A DNA stretch of 64,000 nt from assembly GCA_020744425.1 (NCBI GenBank), contig JAGMUV010000008.1, positions 310,001 to 374,000 of the forward strand, read 5' to 3'. Of the stretch, positions 30,858 through 42,243 are shown in pieces; positions within the stretch are counted from its first letter, which is position 1, and the number at the start of each line of letters is the position of its first letter. The notes beneath the pieces were generated by a model that had not been told where the DNA came from, did not search any database, and was given only the letters and a program-made list of their open reading frames with translations. The translations under genes and the position numbers were made by a program. The stretch is from Dactylonectria macrodidyma (lineage: Eukaryota > Ascomycota > Sordariomycetes > Hypocreales > Nectriaceae).

Positions 30858-32621
30858 CCATTCCTTTGCATTGTCGGTCCCCTAGGCCGCTTTCTATCAC
30901 AATTGGTGCAGGCGCCTTCCCCGTATCTGTGGGAAGCGAAAGCCGACGGCCTGGGTGCGGTTCATCAAGTGACGTTTTGCCGATGTAGCACTCCTCGTCT
31001 CGTAAGGCATCAGCTCGGCAGTGGTGGCAGAAGGAACGTTGCTGTGGGGGGATCGGTAACCCTTGTAAGATATGATATCTGCCGTATTTATTAGCAGCGG
31101 ACGCGGAAGTGTGTGAACTTCGGTCGAATTGCATTCACTTCCAACCAAGCATAGTGCCTATTTTCTTCAACCTACTAGCTTTTCGTCCACGTCGTGAACC
31201 AGTGTCAGAAGAAACGCCGTAGCTACACTCAGTTATCAAGGGTATAGTTGAGAATGCCATAGGCTCAGTGTTAAGACGAGAGATGGTCGAGCTACCGCTG
31301 TCAGCAGTCATGCTATGATCAGCAGTGCCCGCCGCGGACTGGTGTCTAGTTTCTCGGCCCAGGTAATCGTCGTGGGAAGGAAAGAAAAGTATGTTGTATT
31401 CGTTGCTGTGCATTTCCCTCTCTGCTTCTTCCTCGTTTAGGCAACCAGGGCCCTTTGGCGTCAAGAGTTGCTGATAATGATTGATGGGCTACCCTTCATT
31501 TTTAGTTCCAAAAGACCCACATGGGCTGATCTCTAAGAACCTCTTGGAATGGATCAGGTCTTTTAAACGTGAAGTAGATGAAAGATCTTGGAACGGGCAG
31601 GTGTACGAGTGCTTCCTTTGCCATCGCACATTCAATGTCCAGTCTTAACCAGCACGTAAACTCGCCGAGGCGTAAGTGAATGGCCTCTTAATTGTTATTC
31701 AGACGAGTGTTCAGTTAACATTGTCAACTAGATCAGCAAGCTCTATCATTGTCTTAGTCGAGCTTGTTGTGTGGATTTTAAAAAGCCTTGCTGGCTTCAT
31801 CGAGCAGGTTCAGAGAAACATCAATGGCTTCGCCAGCGGTAATGTTACATCTATCTGTCAGCAGTCTGAAACATCCGTCAGGATATAGAACATCCGATGA
31901 AATACGGAATGCTTGCTTTTTCCTATTCAGCTAGGACTTCAAGATCAGCTAGGACTTCATCACGGTCTCTACAATGACAAGACCATATAGATATATAGAG
32001 GCTTTCTAGAACCCCATTCTAGCTAGAAATCAAGAGCTTCCACGCACATCTCAATGCGCCATTCTTCGCCAGATGCAACAGGTAATAGCCTCATTACCTT
32101 TTGACTCGGAGTCGCGGTACCATTACGCTGAACTAGGCGCGATGGGGGCGACCACGGATTCCTTAGAATTACACTGTTGTTACTCAATGTACTGTACAGT
32201 AGCTATTCGATAATATTGAGGTTTGGTACAGTCTGAGACACATTTGAACATTGGCAAGAAGTGGACGAAAAGACAAGCTTCTCTTAGAAGCAGTGCTGTC
32301 AGCAAGCCAAGTTGGGCTTACAGAATCATGTGTGGGTCTCTCTTACGGAATGGTTCGACAGGAACAAGGCACTTTGTTTCAAGAAGGTCAGCTAAAAGCA
32401 TTTCTCAGAAGCACCCGGCGAAATATAAATACATTCCCTCTTCAAACGTTAATACACTTGACTCTAGTCCTTCAGGGCAGATGAAGGTTACTGGCTAGCA
32501 AGGCGCGATCTATATTATTTCTAGTTATCATTTCATACCGTTTTTTACATCCTATCTCATATGCTATCCACTTCATTAAGCCCACCCCGTGTTGTAAGTT
32601 AGTGACGTGAATATCTCTTAT
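30858..32621. other. Intergenic, increasingly AT-rich
   Basis: Minus-strand frames at 30820-31134 and 31135-31464 (109 codons, basic C-terminus RRGRKASRLKKIG) have no family I recognise. A plus-strand frame at 31676-31888 starts with a hydrophobic stretch but is unsupported. From about 31.7 kb the sequence grades into the AT-rich block. Confidence 0.35.
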
Positions 32622-34200
32622 CGGGCCCCTAGTACTAATAGGCAGTTATCCTTTAACACAGAACCTCCTAACAATATCCACCAACCTCCCTCTCCTACTA
32701 CTCGTATTAAAAACTTATCCGTAATCCAAATCTTAAAACCATATAACATCTAGCCCATCACCCTTCTATATTCTATATTCTTAGTAATTAGGTTCTAATA
32801 TCCAATCATCTGCGCCTATTAAGTACGCCCTAATTGCTTTTATATTAATTACTATATTACTACTAGCTAGCATAATAATCACGTAATACCCCTAGATGTC
32901 TTCATTCTATAAGACGTTATTAGCCTAGAAGAAGCGGCGAAATAATATATATAAGACACCCATATCCTTAGAGCCGAAGTAAGAGAGCAGATATTCATTA
33001 GCCTAGGCTGGCTTCCGACAGATCTTAGTGTTAAGGAGGTTAGTTAGGATTGCGAACAAGGATGCAAAGAAAACTTTACAAAGTTGTACGCTACATCAGG
33101 GAGATGTAGCAGGAAAGACACTGGATCAATAAACACAATCGGTCCAATCTTCTATACAATCTGTAGAGTGTGAAGGAGATGCGCAGTAACTATGCTTCTA
33201 TACCTTCATAAGGCAGAAATTAGTATAGGATAATGATTAGACATAAATAGAGAGAAAGGGAGAGGGGTACTCACAAGTGTAATATAAGGACAATCCTACT
33301 CCACCTATATGCCTTTAATATACAATTAATCTCCTCATACATCTTATCTTTTAATAGTACCTTAGTTATAATCCTAGAGCTTATAGGCATGATCTCTATA
33401 GTAATAATCCCCACCTGTCCGTCCGACGGATCCTTAGCATCCGCAGTACTAAGATCGCCTAAGAAATTAATATATAAGTAGAGTCCAATGCTAATACTAT
33501 GGATAAACAGAATAGGGAGTTTCATTATAGATATATGCAGCTAGTACTAGTACGTAAGGGTTTTCGCAGGGGAGGGATACGCAGATAAGAGAGTAAGAGA
33601 ATGCAAAGGAAAAATAGCGAGAAATAATATATAGTAAAAGTTAGAGGAGTAATAGTATATATAGGTAGATACTATAGTATTAATAATAAATACATACTAT
33701 AATATAAAGTTAGGAACCTAACTCTTATTACTAAAGGATAAGCCTATATGTATCTTACTTTAGAAACTTACTAGATACTAAGTCAAACTATAGTATAATA
33801 TCTTAACCTTATTAAGCATTAATTTAAAGCACTGAGCGTTACTATACTCAGGTTTTAGCTTCCTCCCTAACAGCTTCTCTATCTCTTTAGCATACTCCTC
33901 CAGCTCTTCGTCATATGCTGGGTCAGAATCTCTAGTGTTTAAGAACGCCTATTAGAAGAAGTCCTTGACGTTTTTACGCTTGATCTCCGTAGGTGGCGCA
34001 TTTTGGAACCATTTCTGTAAGTACTGGTCCGGATCTGGGATGTTTCTATAGTAGTGCTAGAACAGCTTCTGGCGATCTTTGTGAGACGCAGTTATAGGAT
34101 AAGTCATGACCCTCTGGAGGTAGGCATTGTATAGGAGATAGATAGTATAGTAGAATACTGTCTTAAGAACGAGCTATATTTTGAGTATGTAGAGAATACG
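32622..34200 (-). pseudogene. Alpha/beta hydrolase, heavily RIP-mutated copy
   Basis: This is the inverted counterpart of 46.4-47.6 kb. Reverse-complemented, it runs ITASHKDRQKLF, PDPDQYLQKWFQNAPPTEI and KLLGRKLKPEYSNAQC at the N-terminus (34.1-33.8 kb), then LPILFIHSISIGLYLYINFL, QVGIITIEIMPISSR, IGPIVFIDPVSFLLHLPDV and a C-terminal part ending at the shared AAGGATAACTGCCTA. HG(I/V)G is HSIS here, the elbow and many Trp/Gly codons are changed, and TAG/TAA stops are numerous. Introns seen in the sister copy are recognisable at the same places. It retains N-terminal sequence the sister copy lacks. Functional family: fungal membrane-associated or lipolytic-type alpha/beta hydrolases of unknown substrate. 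Confidence 0.75.
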
Positions 34201-35379
34201 GATCAGAAGGTTGACTAGTGAGTTAACTAGTGAATAGAATATACTAAAGGGTACTACTAGGTGTAGGAAGAATATAGATGTCTGTATAAAGGCATACTTC
34301 TAGATAGATGATTGTGCTATTAGCGATGCGCAGATAGTAGCCTTAGCTGAGGAGCCTATCCTCAGCTATTGGCAATAATGCTTAAAAGAAGATTTTATAT
34401 CAGTCATGTCTTAAGGTTATTTCTATTAAATAGGCCAACCTAATTTGTTAGGAACCATTAACGGCCGACTTACCTCGCATTACGCTGAAAAATGCGGGTT
34501 CTATTAAGACTTAATATATAAAGAGATAATACTAGTAGGGGCGACAGTCAGATAGAAAGTTATTAACTAATATAAGTATATTAATTATAATTAGCCCTAT
34601 AGTGTTAGAGTGTGGTATTACTACCTATATTTCTAACTCCTATAAATTGCAAGATGATATTATATTTATATACTTAAATCTATTAATTTACTTAATAGAG
34701 CTAATTAAATAAGCTTAAGATATAGATAGGAATCTTTATTAAGCTATAAAGCGAACGATTCCCTGCACCCGACCTCGTATGCCCGAGATGAACGAGATGA
34801 CCGATAGAAACAGAAGCCGTCTCAGATCTGGCGTCTAAGCGACTGAGCATTTCGTAAGAAATGCTTATATAATAAGGTTAGGCTAAGAAAGAAGGACTGA
34901 ATAATGTAGGTGATGCTAGGACTTAAAACCTATTTATTGCGAGTAATGACTCTTATAAATATAATCGATAGTAAATAGATAATAGTAATATAGTCTATAG
35001 TATAGGGAGCTTGGCTTTATAAATAGAGAAAGGGTGATGCTACTCGTAGAGATATAATTCCTACTAGAGTAGAGCTAACATTCGATAATAAGAGCAGAGA
35101 TAGCCTCTTATCATTATATTAATATAAAACCGATTGCTTAATAAGGCTTACTCAGACTATAAGGAAATGCCTAGAGCGCACTAACTGACGTCTAACTCAT
35201 TCCAGATCCTCCAGTACCCTTAAATCTGGCACCCCAAAGCATAGCAGTATTAATAAACTCATTATATATCTTTCCTATTATCCTGTTCTCCTATTTGTCA
35301 TTATATATATCAGTACCTCCCATCGTATTGCACTAAGTGCTTGTCAAGGGTTAAAGGCCCAGCAATACCAAGCCCCTTA

Positions 35380-35541
35380 CTTTCTTAGCTTCTTTAGTGC
35401 TTTTAATATACTGCTGAGCTTTGAGAGTACCAGTACTATACCTCTGGATCAGAGTACAATTATAATCTGCATGTTATAAGAGTTGCATCTTAAGCTCATG
35501 GACCTGGCGGGTTAAGCTAGTTATATCCCTTTTCTTGAGTC
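35380..35541 (-). pseudogene. bZIP transcription-factor C-terminal remnant
   Basis: The reverse complement reads LKKRDITSLTRQVHELKMQL, L, a TAA where Gln is expected, HADYNCTLIQRY, and AQQYIKSTKEAKK. The HADCxCTLIQxYIxxEAQRYI block follows the leucine zipper in fungal ATF/CREB-type bZIP proteins, and a version is present in the intact gene at 62 kb (HAKCKCVLIQNYI). The basic region is not recognisable upstream. Confidence 0.5.
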
Positions 35542-35797
35542 AGTTAGTCGTATGTAGCACCCGTTTAAAGAGTAGATACGCGCCCCCGACGTTCATCCCA
35601 AACCAAGCGTTGATGGGGATACTGTACGATCGTTTCCTCGAGATATGCTATAGAGTCCGAGGGCTGTGCGGATAATAGTAATAGGAATTCACTCCTCTCT
35701 AAGTCGACCTTCTCCATATCTCTAGGAGGGTTCCATTATGCCGCGGGACGAACTTGGCTAGCTTAAGACCTAAAAAAAGAAAAAGAACGGAGGGGCT

Positions 35798-36163
35798 AGC
35801 GCCTAACCCTGCTAGGCTTAGAGCGTGCAATCAGCGCGTTTTATTAGGGAAGAACCTTGAGAGGCACGCGAAATGGTAACTAAAGAATGCTGTAAGACGT
35901 TTGAATAGTGGCTCTAGGCTATGGCGTTATATCATAAGCAAGAGAAATGGGCTAAGGCATCAGTCAATCTGGAGATTGTTAGCGCCTGACCTAGCTAGAC
36001 TTAGCGTATCTGATCAGCGCGTTTTGTTAGGGAAAAACCTAGGGTGGCATGCGAAATAGTAGCTAAAGAACGCTATGAGACGTTTGATATAGTGGCTCTA
36101 GGCTATGGCGTTATATTATAAGCAAGAGAAATGGGCCGAGGCATTAGTCGATCTAGAGATTGG
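35798..36163. repeat. Tandem duplication, two 183-bp units
   Basis: A unit starting AGCGCCTAACC (35798) recurs from 35981 with many transitions between copies. Both contain GGCTCTAGGCTATGGCGTTATAT-like sequence and CAAGAGAAATGGGC. It encodes nothing recognisable. Confidence 0.75.
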
Positions 36164-37529
36164 GTTAGGGAGATGTATATAAGTGCGGGTTTGTACGTAG
36201 GGCTGAGATTTTGGAATTTAGTATTAAGACTGGCTTTTAGAATATGCTAGATTGGTTAGTATTATTAAGCTAGGATACTTTCTAGGAGATAAGAGCTGAA
36301 GCTAGGGGGGTTAGACTGTAATTGCATACTGCTTAATTAGCGTTAAAATGGAAGTAATTCTAAAAAGGCATTGAGGGTTGTTATAGAATGCTGTAATAAG
36401 GAGGAGGATTATTAATACCTGTATTCGCTAATAGCAATAGTATAAGATAGCTCAAGCTCTAGCTCAAGAGCTCTAGTACTGAGAAGTCACTAGAGCCCTA
36501 TGTATAAGTAGTAATAGGTATTTATTTACTTAACTTAAGTGTAAAGGTATATTAGCTAGTGTATGCTCTTTACTTGTAAATAGTAACTGGTCAGAGGGGT
36601 GGCAGTGCTAGCACACCCTGTAGTAAATGGCCCAGGGCGTGTAGAAAAGTTTAGAACAGTGGGAAAGGTATTGAGTCAATTATACAGATCTACTAGCAAT
36701 TACTAGTAGTAGTAACTGCAGAACTGAGTGCCTTATCTTAGAAGTGTTGCAATCGTAGGGACGATCTTATATATAGTGGTAATTATAAACAGCACTGCTT
36801 TTAAAGGTCTAAGAAAAGTTACTAATTAGGAAACTCACTCTGTTACAGGTTCTTATATAGTAATGCCACTAAGATATAGGACTGATAGGTCTATTAATAA
36901 CCCTTAATACGCAACCTCCACTTATGCATAATACGTATAACTCAGTTATTAGCTATATACTTTAATTCTAATCCCTTTATTATAGTAGTGGGAAAGACCT
37001 AGCGGCCTAGTATAGCGCAGGTCTAATAAAGTTTAGAAGTACCTCCTTATTAACTCTTGTAAAATGTGTTCTATCTATCCTATTCCTAAAGGTAAGTTTA
37101 TAAAGAGTGGGTTTAAGAGAAAATAAGAAGGAAAAAAGGAAAAATAAGAATACTAGAGTAATACACACTATTCATATACTTAATATATAGCTAATCCATC
37201 TTACATTACCTTACTCTTAACTTCCCTTTCCTCTCTCTGTCTTTTTTCTTCCTTCCTTTACCTGGTTATTTATACACTCGCCTAGGTTCGGATCTAATAT
37301 AACGCCTTTTAGTGCTGCTCTAAGCAACTAGCAACTTATCAATCTATCACTTCCCTTTACTTCCTTCTCTCTAGTTCTCCTAACCTGTCTATATCCTAGC
37401 TTCTTCCTACTTTACTTATAAGATACTATCTTTATAGGTTTTATATTAGGAGAAGAGTTCTACTAGTTCCTTATTATAGATGACTCTCCTCTGAGCGGTC
37501 TTAATACTTATTAATCGTTATTTAAGATA

Positions 37530-38947
37530 GTATTGTTATCTTTAGCTAGCAAGGTGGCTAGTAAGGAGGCCGCGGCCTTCTCAGATAGTATTACTGACTA
37601 TAAGCCGCTCTGAAGCAATACTAAGTATAATCCTAAGAAGCTTTATATTGCTAATACTATAATAACTTAGTCTAATATCTGCCTTCATATTAACTAGCTT
37701 AATACTACTCTTATTATTATTATTCCTATTATCGGCCTTATCTCTGCTTACTGGGTCCCTCTCTGCCTCTATACTGCTATCTAAGTAATTATCTTCTACT
37801 TTAATACTAGCCTTAGAATCACTACTAGTGAGACCTTATTTAAATATACTCTCCTTCTGCTGATTGTTAATACTGACCTTCTGACCATTTTATAGGTTAC
37901 TATCGTCTTTAGGCTCACACTTCCTATAAGGCCACTACTCCCCTTAAGATCTACCTGGCTGCTGCTAGTACTAGTGCTGTTAAGGGCTCTATCCGTTAGT
38001 AGTCCTACGGCTACCGTACTCACTACTGATATACTAATACTAAGAAGGACCCCTATTCTGTCCGCAAAGGTCTTCTCTACTCTTATATTAGATAGATGGT
38101 CTTTAAGTAGAACCCTAAGCACTAGGGCCGAACTGACATTACTAACCTTAACGAGGACCCTATTGTTATCTAGTAGTACTACAACTATCTCAAGTGCGTC
38201 ATCTTCATAGCATTTGTCCTGCTTACTATTATCACTGGTTTCGGTTAGAGTGACTAGCTTAGCGGTTTTATCTATGTTAGTATCCTCTGAATCTGCTTCG
38301 TCTAGTAAGCCACTTTCTATATTAACTCTCTTGCTTACTGGCTTAGTGACCAGCCCTTCGATGACTGAAACTCGCTCTATAACTACCTTATTACTATTCT
38401 TATTACTCTTAGTAAGGGATACTATAACTTCTACTATAAGTTTCCTTCAGACTATAGAAATGCTATTAAATAGTATTAGTATAACCTTACTAAGTAGTCT
38501 ATCTAGATCTAGAAGTAGCTTAGCCTTGCCTATAACTTAAAGCAGTTCTGCCAGAATGAGATCGAGAAGGGTCATATCTAGTAAATGCAGAAGAAGCTTG
38601 ACCAGAAGTATGCCACCCTTGACTAAAGTACTCCCCTAGAGCAGCTCCCCGTTATCTACTAGGACGACTTCGTAGCGGACTCTAAGAATGGAAAGGCCCT
38701 TATTGCTATTACTAGTATTATCTATAACGTGCCTGACTTTATTAAAGACTACCCTAGTAGTAAGGCACTTATTTCTTCTGCTATTAGTAAGGATGCTACT
38801 ACTATCTTTAATAGCAGTGTTTATAACTACTCTAATGCTGCTTATAACCTCCTATTGACTATGTGTATAGGTGTCCTTCGCGGTAGCTGTGAGGTTAAAA
38901 TCTGGAAGTATGTCTAGTTCGAGAATGAGGATGCGTTATCTACTTAA
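37530..38947 (+). pseudogene. Delta-9 acyl-CoA desaturase (OLE1-type), RIP-destroyed copy
   Basis: In a single frame interrupted by one conserved intron (37828-37895, GTGAGA...TAG) the whole gene can be followed: NPKK-like start, LNTTLIIIIPIIGLISAYWV, HTSYKATTPLKIYLAAA, KKDPYSVRKGLLYS, NEDPIVI, DQPFDD, FPSDYRNAIK, LKQFCQNEIEKGH, then the fused cytochrome b5 domain NGKALIAITSIIYNVPDFIK...CEVKIWKYV. The histidine boxes are ruined: HRLWAH has lost its first His and its Trp, RDHRAHHR has Tyr for His and TGA for Arg, and EGYHNFHHE is KGYYNFYYK. About 25 stops replace Trp, Gln or Arg codons. Almost all changes are C->T or G->A. The functional gene must exist elsewhere, because the enzyme makes oleate in the ER membrane and is normally essential. 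Confidence 0.9.
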
Positions 38948-39966
38948 GTAACTCAGCCGGCTGATGCATTGTCTGAGCTAGTACTTAGGCTACTAAGGTT
39001 ACCTAGCCTGTGGTCAATGCTGCACAGGTGTCTGATGGTTGTTAAGCTTTAATATCTTCTAGAATGTGTGCTTGACCTGCTCTAGCTGACTAGTCTACTC
39101 TCTGTAACTGTCTGTTGCTATGGGTTTCTGACTTAGTGAGGCCGCTGCTAATACTGGAGGGTTGATGATGCTGATGGTGGTTTTGAGGATGTGCTTGAGG
39201 TGCTGGCGGCTGTGTTTATTGTTGCCCGCTGTTACTATTATTACGGCTGCTTTTTAGCGGGCGTACTTGCATTATTACTCTTAGTCTGAGGTATGTCTTC
39301 GAAGAGTGAGACTAGGGCTTGAGGAGGTTAATAGTACTATAGATAATGACTTACTATTATCCTTAGAATGTGGTGTCTTAACCCAGAAGATACTAGCATA
39401 ATCATACTAGCATATTATAGTAATGATATTATAACCTTTAATATATTCCTGGGAATTCAGGCCATATCCTAAACCAGACTATAATGCCTAAGTATCTTTA
39501 TAGCGTAATTTCTTCTTCCTCTACTAAGTACCTGTCGAAGTAGTTATAATATCGCGTGACCGTTAGACGTTTACTATATTCATAGCAGTGACCATAAAAC
39601 CTAACGAGTCAGACCCTACATTTAAACGGTATGGATCCTGTTACGGGGGGAATCGCTACCGCAGAAGCGGAGAGGTGCGATTAGGTCGAGCCAGTGGATC
39701 CACGCTTAATAACGAGCTGCCTCAGCTACAGCTCTGGGACTACAGGCGTACCCAAGGGAGTTGAGATCACGCACTACGCATACGTTGCTAACGTCAGAGG
39801 GTAGGCTTTGGCCCACCCCTTCCTGGTTAGGACTAGATGGCAAAGACTCTCGGTGCCACTGGGCACAGATTCTTGTACCTGGAGAGTTGAAGAGTAATCT
39901 GTTTGCTGACATCGCTTCAAAAGTATGGCTTGACCTTGGGCGGTATGTGAGAGAAGTGCTTGCTGC
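38948..39966. other. AT-rich flank of the desaturase ghost
   Basis: No gene is recognisable. Base composition returns toward normal at about 39600. A GTTACGGGGGGAATCG stretch near 39640 is reminiscent of fungal LTR ends, but no partner repeat was found. Confidence 0.4.
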
Positions 39967-40399
39967 TTAAGACACTCGTCGTTTCGTCTTAGGTTTTGCT
40001 CTCTGTGGATCTCTTATGAGGGTATGGGCGTTTGACCGGCTTGAGGGGATCGCATCTGAGCAGTTCGACATCAATGAAGATGGGCTGCAGTTGATCCAAC
40101 AATTATAACGCCCGGGTCGGATGAGCGCGCCATCTAATTTCTCGATATGGTTCGTTGTCTTGATGAGCAATCGACCCTCTTGGGACGCCACACCGTCAAT
40201 AGCATTGAGCAGCCTCTACAGCGTCACTGACTTCGTGTCCCGCGGATTTTCCCCTTTCAGGGGGATTCTCACCACCAGCATCACGAGAATGTGCCGCACC
40301 GGCGGCATCAATATCCTCTAGCAAGACGACACATTGTGGAGGGCAGAAGAAGCGGAAGAAGCACAAGATGCGGGCAAGACGCGCTAAATGCCTAAGCAT
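39967..40399 (-). pseudogene. BCS1-like AAA ATPase fragment
   Basis: The reverse complement contains PPQCVVLLEDIDAAGAAHSRD (Walker B region) and, in another frame, [20 protein letters not shown] and ALIRPGR (sensor 1 / second region of homology). The same blocks are at 9250-9480 in the gene at 8.3 kb. Walker A, the N-domain and the C-terminus are missing, and frames are broken. It is a scrap of a second paralogue. Confidence 0.7.
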
Positions 40400-40629
40400 C
40401 CATCACCATTGCATTGCCGACCAGTAGTTACCTAATCTGTCAGCAAATGCCGGCTGACATAGAGTGGCCTGATTCGTTATATTATCAGTTGTAGGACCAA
40501 ACCAAGTGAGGCTAGATTGATGCTCTGGGCGTCGCACGGCGCCCAGGCTTTGGTGCATGCAGTTTATGACGAAGCTTGTAAGTCCGATGGCGAAATGCTA
40601 GTGATTGACTATCACGCTATTAAGATGAT

Positions 40630-40995
40630 TTAACCTTTGTATCCTTCGCTCCCTCTTTGGGGGAGGTATCTGTGCTTCGGTTCCCCATAACTTTCGTTGC
40701 GATGTACCGGTATTCCACTTGCTTCTGGCTGCTTGACGACTGGCACTTTGTTGGAGTTTGGTCTTTGGGCTGGCTGGTGGGTTGTTCGGCCAGCTGGAGT
40801 ATCTTCATTGTCGGTAGTGATGGCGTGGTCCTCCGGCGAAGTGACATCCGCTGCCGTGTTGAGACCCTTGTCTATGCCTGTTCCCTCCTTCATGTCGCCC
40901 GGTTTAGTATTCTCCTCTTCATCTTCACGTGCCCTGACCCCATTCTCGTCGAACGGATATGGAGATGGGGATGTGGCACCATCGGACCTTGCCAT
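40630..40995 (-). CDS. Hypothetical hydrophilic protein (doubtful)
   Basis: A 121-codon minus-strand frame from ATG 40995 encodes a highly charged, Pro/Glu-rich, probably disordered product (MARSDGATSPSPYPFDENG...). No homology is recognised. It stands alone between a relic and the kinase. It could be a real small gene or a chance frame. Confidence 0.25.
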   Translation of the reverse strand: MARSDGATSPSPYPFDENGVRAREDEEENTKPGDMKEGTGIDKGLNTAADVTSPEDHAITTDNEDTPAGRTTHQPAQRPNSNKVPVVKQPEASGIPVHRNESYGEPKHRYLPQRGSEGYKG

Positions 40996-41136
40996 GATCG
41001 ATGCGGTCGAAGCGCCGTCGGTAACGGAGCGAATCCTAGTGCTTCTGTTATGCCACTGTGGTTAGCATAGCCCGTATTGAATCAATCAAAACATACCCGG
41101 TAGGAGCGTTGCTCGTCGTAGCGAGTCCTCGGCTCC

Positions 41137-42243
41137 CTATGCGAGACATACATCCTTCGGAGGGATGATCACGGACACTGCTGGCACAGTGAACCCGGAG
41201 CAAGCCATGACCCTGGTACGGAGCTCGGGTAGCGTCACCCTGTGTTCAGGAGTGGGCTTAAAGGTGCATCGCAATATGTCGTTTAAATCATCAGATAACG
41301 GCAATATCGACTTCAGAAAGCCCTTTGATCGGCCATACTCCCGGTAGGCTGAATCCTGGATGGAGGCTAGCCCCTAAGGGTTGTATCCGCATGTCAAGTT
41401 GACGAGGATGACCCCAAGGCTCCAGACATCACTGGGTGCATACATATAGTACTGCTGGCCTGTAGCGGATTCTAGAGATTCTAATAAAGGATAGAAGGAA
41501 ATGGTTAGTCATTGTAAGAGGGCCAAGGGAAGGGGATAGGGACTATAAAACGTACCTGGACTCATATAAAATCTCGATCCACACCCGAAGTCGTGAGATT
41601 GCGCATCTGAAGTAGCGAGTCCAAAGTCACATAGCTTGACAGTATCTCCATGGTTTGTAACTAGGATGTTTTCCGGCTTGAGGTCCCGGTGGTAGATTTG
41701 AAGACTGTGACAGTATTCAACAGCATCTAGGATTTGGAGGAAAACTTTCTTAGACAGCTCATCATTGCTAACGTACTGGCCGCGCTCTGTGATATTTACG
41801 AAGAGGTCGCCCTCAGGACAGTACTCAAGAATGAGATAGACGCAGTCGGGGTTGTCCACAATATTGAATATAGATATAACATTAGGGTGTGCGGAAGCTA
41901 GGTAGTGGAGCCGAATTTCCCGCTGTTGGTAGGCGGCCTGGCTGTGTTCCAGTGGAGTTCCATCGACAGTAAGCTTGCTTAGGCACTTAACCGCATAGCG
42001 AACTTTAGTATTAATATCGACAGCTGAATAGACGACGCCATAGGCCCCAGTTCCCAATATATTGGTCAGTTGGAGGCTCCCATTAAGCAGCCGTCCTAGC
42101 CTCCCAACGGCAGTTAAGCAGGATACAGCAGGCGTGCTGAGCCGGCGGCGTTGTGAAAGATGGGCGCAGGTCGTTGCACTCCCGGTGGTCGTAGCTGTGA
42201 GGGGCAGGAGCTGCGGACGGGGCATGGTATGCATGTCTGTCAT
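41137..42243 (-). pseudogene. Ran1/Ksp1-like serine/threonine kinase with one TGG->TAG stop
   Basis: Exon 1 (42243-41556) contains LTNILGTGAYGVVYSAVDI (Gly loop), YAVKCLSK (VAIK Lys), HRDLKPENILV (catalytic loop) and LCDFGLATSDAQ (DFG). A 75-bp intron (41555-41481, GTACGT...TTAG) joins in frame to exon 2 with SPESLESATGQ (APE region), APSDVWSLGVILVNLTCG and LPELRTRV, ending at 41137. At 41376-41374 the frame has TAG directly after CGYNP, where this family has NPW. One G->A would create it. Everything else is intact, giving about 344 codons. Ran1/Pat1-like kinases control the switch between growth and sexual development. It is either a recent pseudogene or a readthrough/sequence error. Confidence 0.78.

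Larger units (their letters stand above)
34200..37520. other. AT-rich, stop-riddled block (RIP graveyard)
   Basis: Very AT-rich DNA dense in TA, with no open reading frames of note. Inside it I can recognise only a bZIP remnant (35380-35541) and a tandem duplication (35798-36163). The rest is presumably RIP-degraded transposon or gene copies that I cannot name. Confidence 0.6.

Noticed and set aside
39640..39700. GTTACGGGGGGAATCG as the start of a gypsy LTR
   Set aside because: No partner LTR or internal coding remnants found.
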